Part shown: positions 56,256 through 58,001 of the stretch, in pieces
How positions within the stretch are numbered: position 1 is the stretch's first letter
How the letters are laid out: every line of letters begins with the position of its first letter
From: Phoronis australis
Lineage: Eukaryota > Phoronida > Phoronidae
Length of the DNA: 58,001 nucleotides
Assembly: GCA_002633005.1 (NCBI GenBank)
Contig: NMRA01000165.1
Location: 596,489-654,489, forward strand
Direction: 5' to 3'
Position numbers and translations under genes: made by a program
The notes under the pieces: model-generated
Told to the model about the DNA's origin: nothing
Databases searched by the model: none
What the model saw: only the letters and a program-made list of their open reading frames with translations

Positions 56256-56521
56256 TCACTCTGCAGAAGAAGCACTGACGTCGTTGCGTCGTTTCTCACC
56301 TTCCTCATAGGTTAACGCGACTCCTCTCGGCAAGGTGAGGTCAACCGTATAAGAGGCGATGTGGATATAGACCGATTGAGACGGTAAAAAAGACTAATTA
56401 AATCGGGTGGCATTCTCCTTTAACGACTATGCTCACGCACAAGCCTACTCCCTACCTTCGAAATGTTTCCTAATAAGCACTCACTGATCTGCTAAGCGTT
56501 CCCTCAACTTTTGAGAATTTC

Positions 56522-57538
56522 CAATTAAGCGCCTACAGTTCAGGCTGGCGCCCATCATAGCGCACTACAAACGACCGCACGTGGTTTAAATTTGACCCGC
56601 TGCCTACATGTATATTGTGTGTCACTCTTATATTTTACACAACAAATTCACTTTTAAAAAAAGTCTTTTCTCAATATGTAAGAACCAAATCCCAGCTTTG
56701 TGTCATTCATAAAGTTAGCACTAGTGACATGCGTGTCGTTTTGTAACTGACCTATTTTTCCCGTACATGAAAAGTATTGAGGAGCAAACTCGAATTAGCC
56801 GATGGAAACCCACAGAGTCAGGAATTATTTCGAGGCTATTCATTTTATGGAAAACTAATTGTTGAATACTTAAACAGCATAAGTAGCACATTTTTGTTGT
56901 GAAATGTGCACTGAATTGTTCCTGCGCATCCAAGCACGTCATTCAGTTAGGGCATCGTTTCACAGATTTTTTTTGACAGAGGCTTTACAAACGTCGAGTT
57001 AAATTGTAAAATTTGGGCTGCGAACAAAAAGTGGAGAGAATTTGCACTCTGAGTTAGTTTGGATCTTTAATGACAGTAGCAGGTCAGACCTAGAAAAATT
57101 GCAGATACTTGGCAACAAGCATTTTCTCCCTTTTCACATCGCAAACTTACCTACTCGAATGCACGTGTCAGTTAGAGAGCACTGATCCAGGCAACTTTTA
57201 CTTCGGCAACTTGCCTTGCGCTGTAGAGCCTTTCAATGGCGGTAGTGACGAACAATAACACCGTACCTGCATGAGCGAACTCAACTTTGCGTTCTGAAAT
57301 TTGTGAGTATCTAACGCTGCAGAAAAGAGCATAATCTAAACATTTTCTCCATGATCTAAAAATCAATTCTGGGGCGTAAAAATGGCGGAAAAATTTTGCA
57401 ACCTAGCATTTATGAATGCGAGCTAGATTTTGAAAATGCGACCTGAGATTTTGGCTAGGTCGCAAGGCGTCACCTGGCGATTTTAAAAGCGTTGAGCCCT
57501 AAAATGTGACCTGGTGATTTTAAAAGCGTCAAGCCCTG
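56522..57538 (-). mobile_element. half-length inverted copy of hAT-like element
   Basis: This segment is the inverted match of 52501-53490, including the GCGACCTG terminal blocks and the AAGCCCTG end (57538). Similarity stops near 56522, at the same internal region where the 47980-48712 copy begins to match. Confidence 0.78.
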
Positions 57539-58001
57539 AACATACATATAAATATGTGGGCACATAAAAATCTTTTATTGGGTTTAGGAGATTCAGCTAT
57601 GGGTGCAAAAAAAACTACCACTAGGAGGCGCCACACTAGGCAAAGTTGTCATCGTCAACCATTTCCTTCACACTAAGAACATATATGCCAATTTTTACAA
57701 TCATCCATGAAATCGACTGGTTGATAGAGAGGCAGACGCCAAAAAACAGTCTCGAATACAACAAAAACAAGAGCAACGCAGAGCGTTGAAATGCGCCCAC
57801 AATTGCACCGCATACGGTATCCTTCCAGGGTTGTTTATTGGTACCACAAAGTGGCCAGTAGAGAGCATATATGTAGTATGTTGTACTTAGCAAAATGGAA
57901 AGGCATGGTCATTGTCTCCTCAATAGGCTAGGGGCAAAATGTGAGTAATCTTCATAATACAAGCACATCCTATACACCAGTTGCTTAAAGCACCACAGAA
58001 A
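57539..58001. repeat. TGTGGGCGCATA-family repeat at window end
   Basis: It starts with a half palindrome (ATATAAATATGTGGGCACATA) directly against the hAT-like terminus. It continues with GGTTTAGGAGATTCAGCTATGG, CCACTAGGAGGCGCCACA and AAGAACATATATGCCAATTTT, as in the 41820 cluster. Confidence 0.7.

Overview
The window looks like animal genomic DNA, most likely from an invertebrate, possibly a deuterostome; the species cannot be fixed from sequence alone. The evidence is split genes with GT/AG introns, an A+T-rich background, SLC22-type transporter exons whose lengths and phases match the usual SLC22 gene structure, and animal-type Ty3 (Mag-like), BEL/Pao, non-LTR and hAT-like repeats. There is no operon structure, CRISPR array or bacterial feature.

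Left half (1-28 kb): two tandem, same-strand SLC22 (organic ion transporter, MFS) genes. Gene 1 is present from its third coding exon to its C-terminal helix (six exons, 2049-10684); its 5' exons must lie upstream of the window. Gene 2 has its first four coding exons (18258-28020) and then stops: no later exon is visible, and a single N, probably a contig join, lies 335 bp downstream. A phase-compatible C-terminal tail exon sits unexpectedly at 26714-26858, inside gene 2's third intron. The introns and intergenic DNA hold a 2.66 kb TA-flanked foldback element (4271-6934), a decayed BEL/Pao element (about 11990-14515, minus strand), a decayed non-LTR reverse transcriptase (about 22820-23620) and several short elements.

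Middle (28-35 kb): an assembly-weak stretch with single Ns at 28355, 32176 and 33065 and a 333-base gap. It holds a decayed minus-strand MULE/SWIM-type transposase-like gene (29008-30168) and a 590 bp direct duplication whose junction is one of the Ns.

Right half (35-58 kb): mostly mobile elements. There is a nearly complete Mag-like Ty3 retrotransposon with 144 bp LTRs and 5 bp target duplications (36820-41305), disabled by frameshifts and two in-frame stops. A second Ty3 element survives as an uninterrupted RNase H-integrase 3' half plus LTR (49422-51378, minus). A 2.04 kb hAT-like nonautonomous element (52501-54545) has two partial inverted copies at 47980-48712 and 56522-57538. Short CATGGGCGG/CATAGGCGG elements make 5 bp duplications, and a short-repeat family ends in a TGTGGGCGCATA palindrome. 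A minus-strand THAP zinc-finger exon with one nonsense codon lies at 55992-56255.

The only genes with a clear cellular role are the two transporters. The rest is a layered record of transposition in which nested insertions, target duplications and mirrored copies let the order of several events be read directly.
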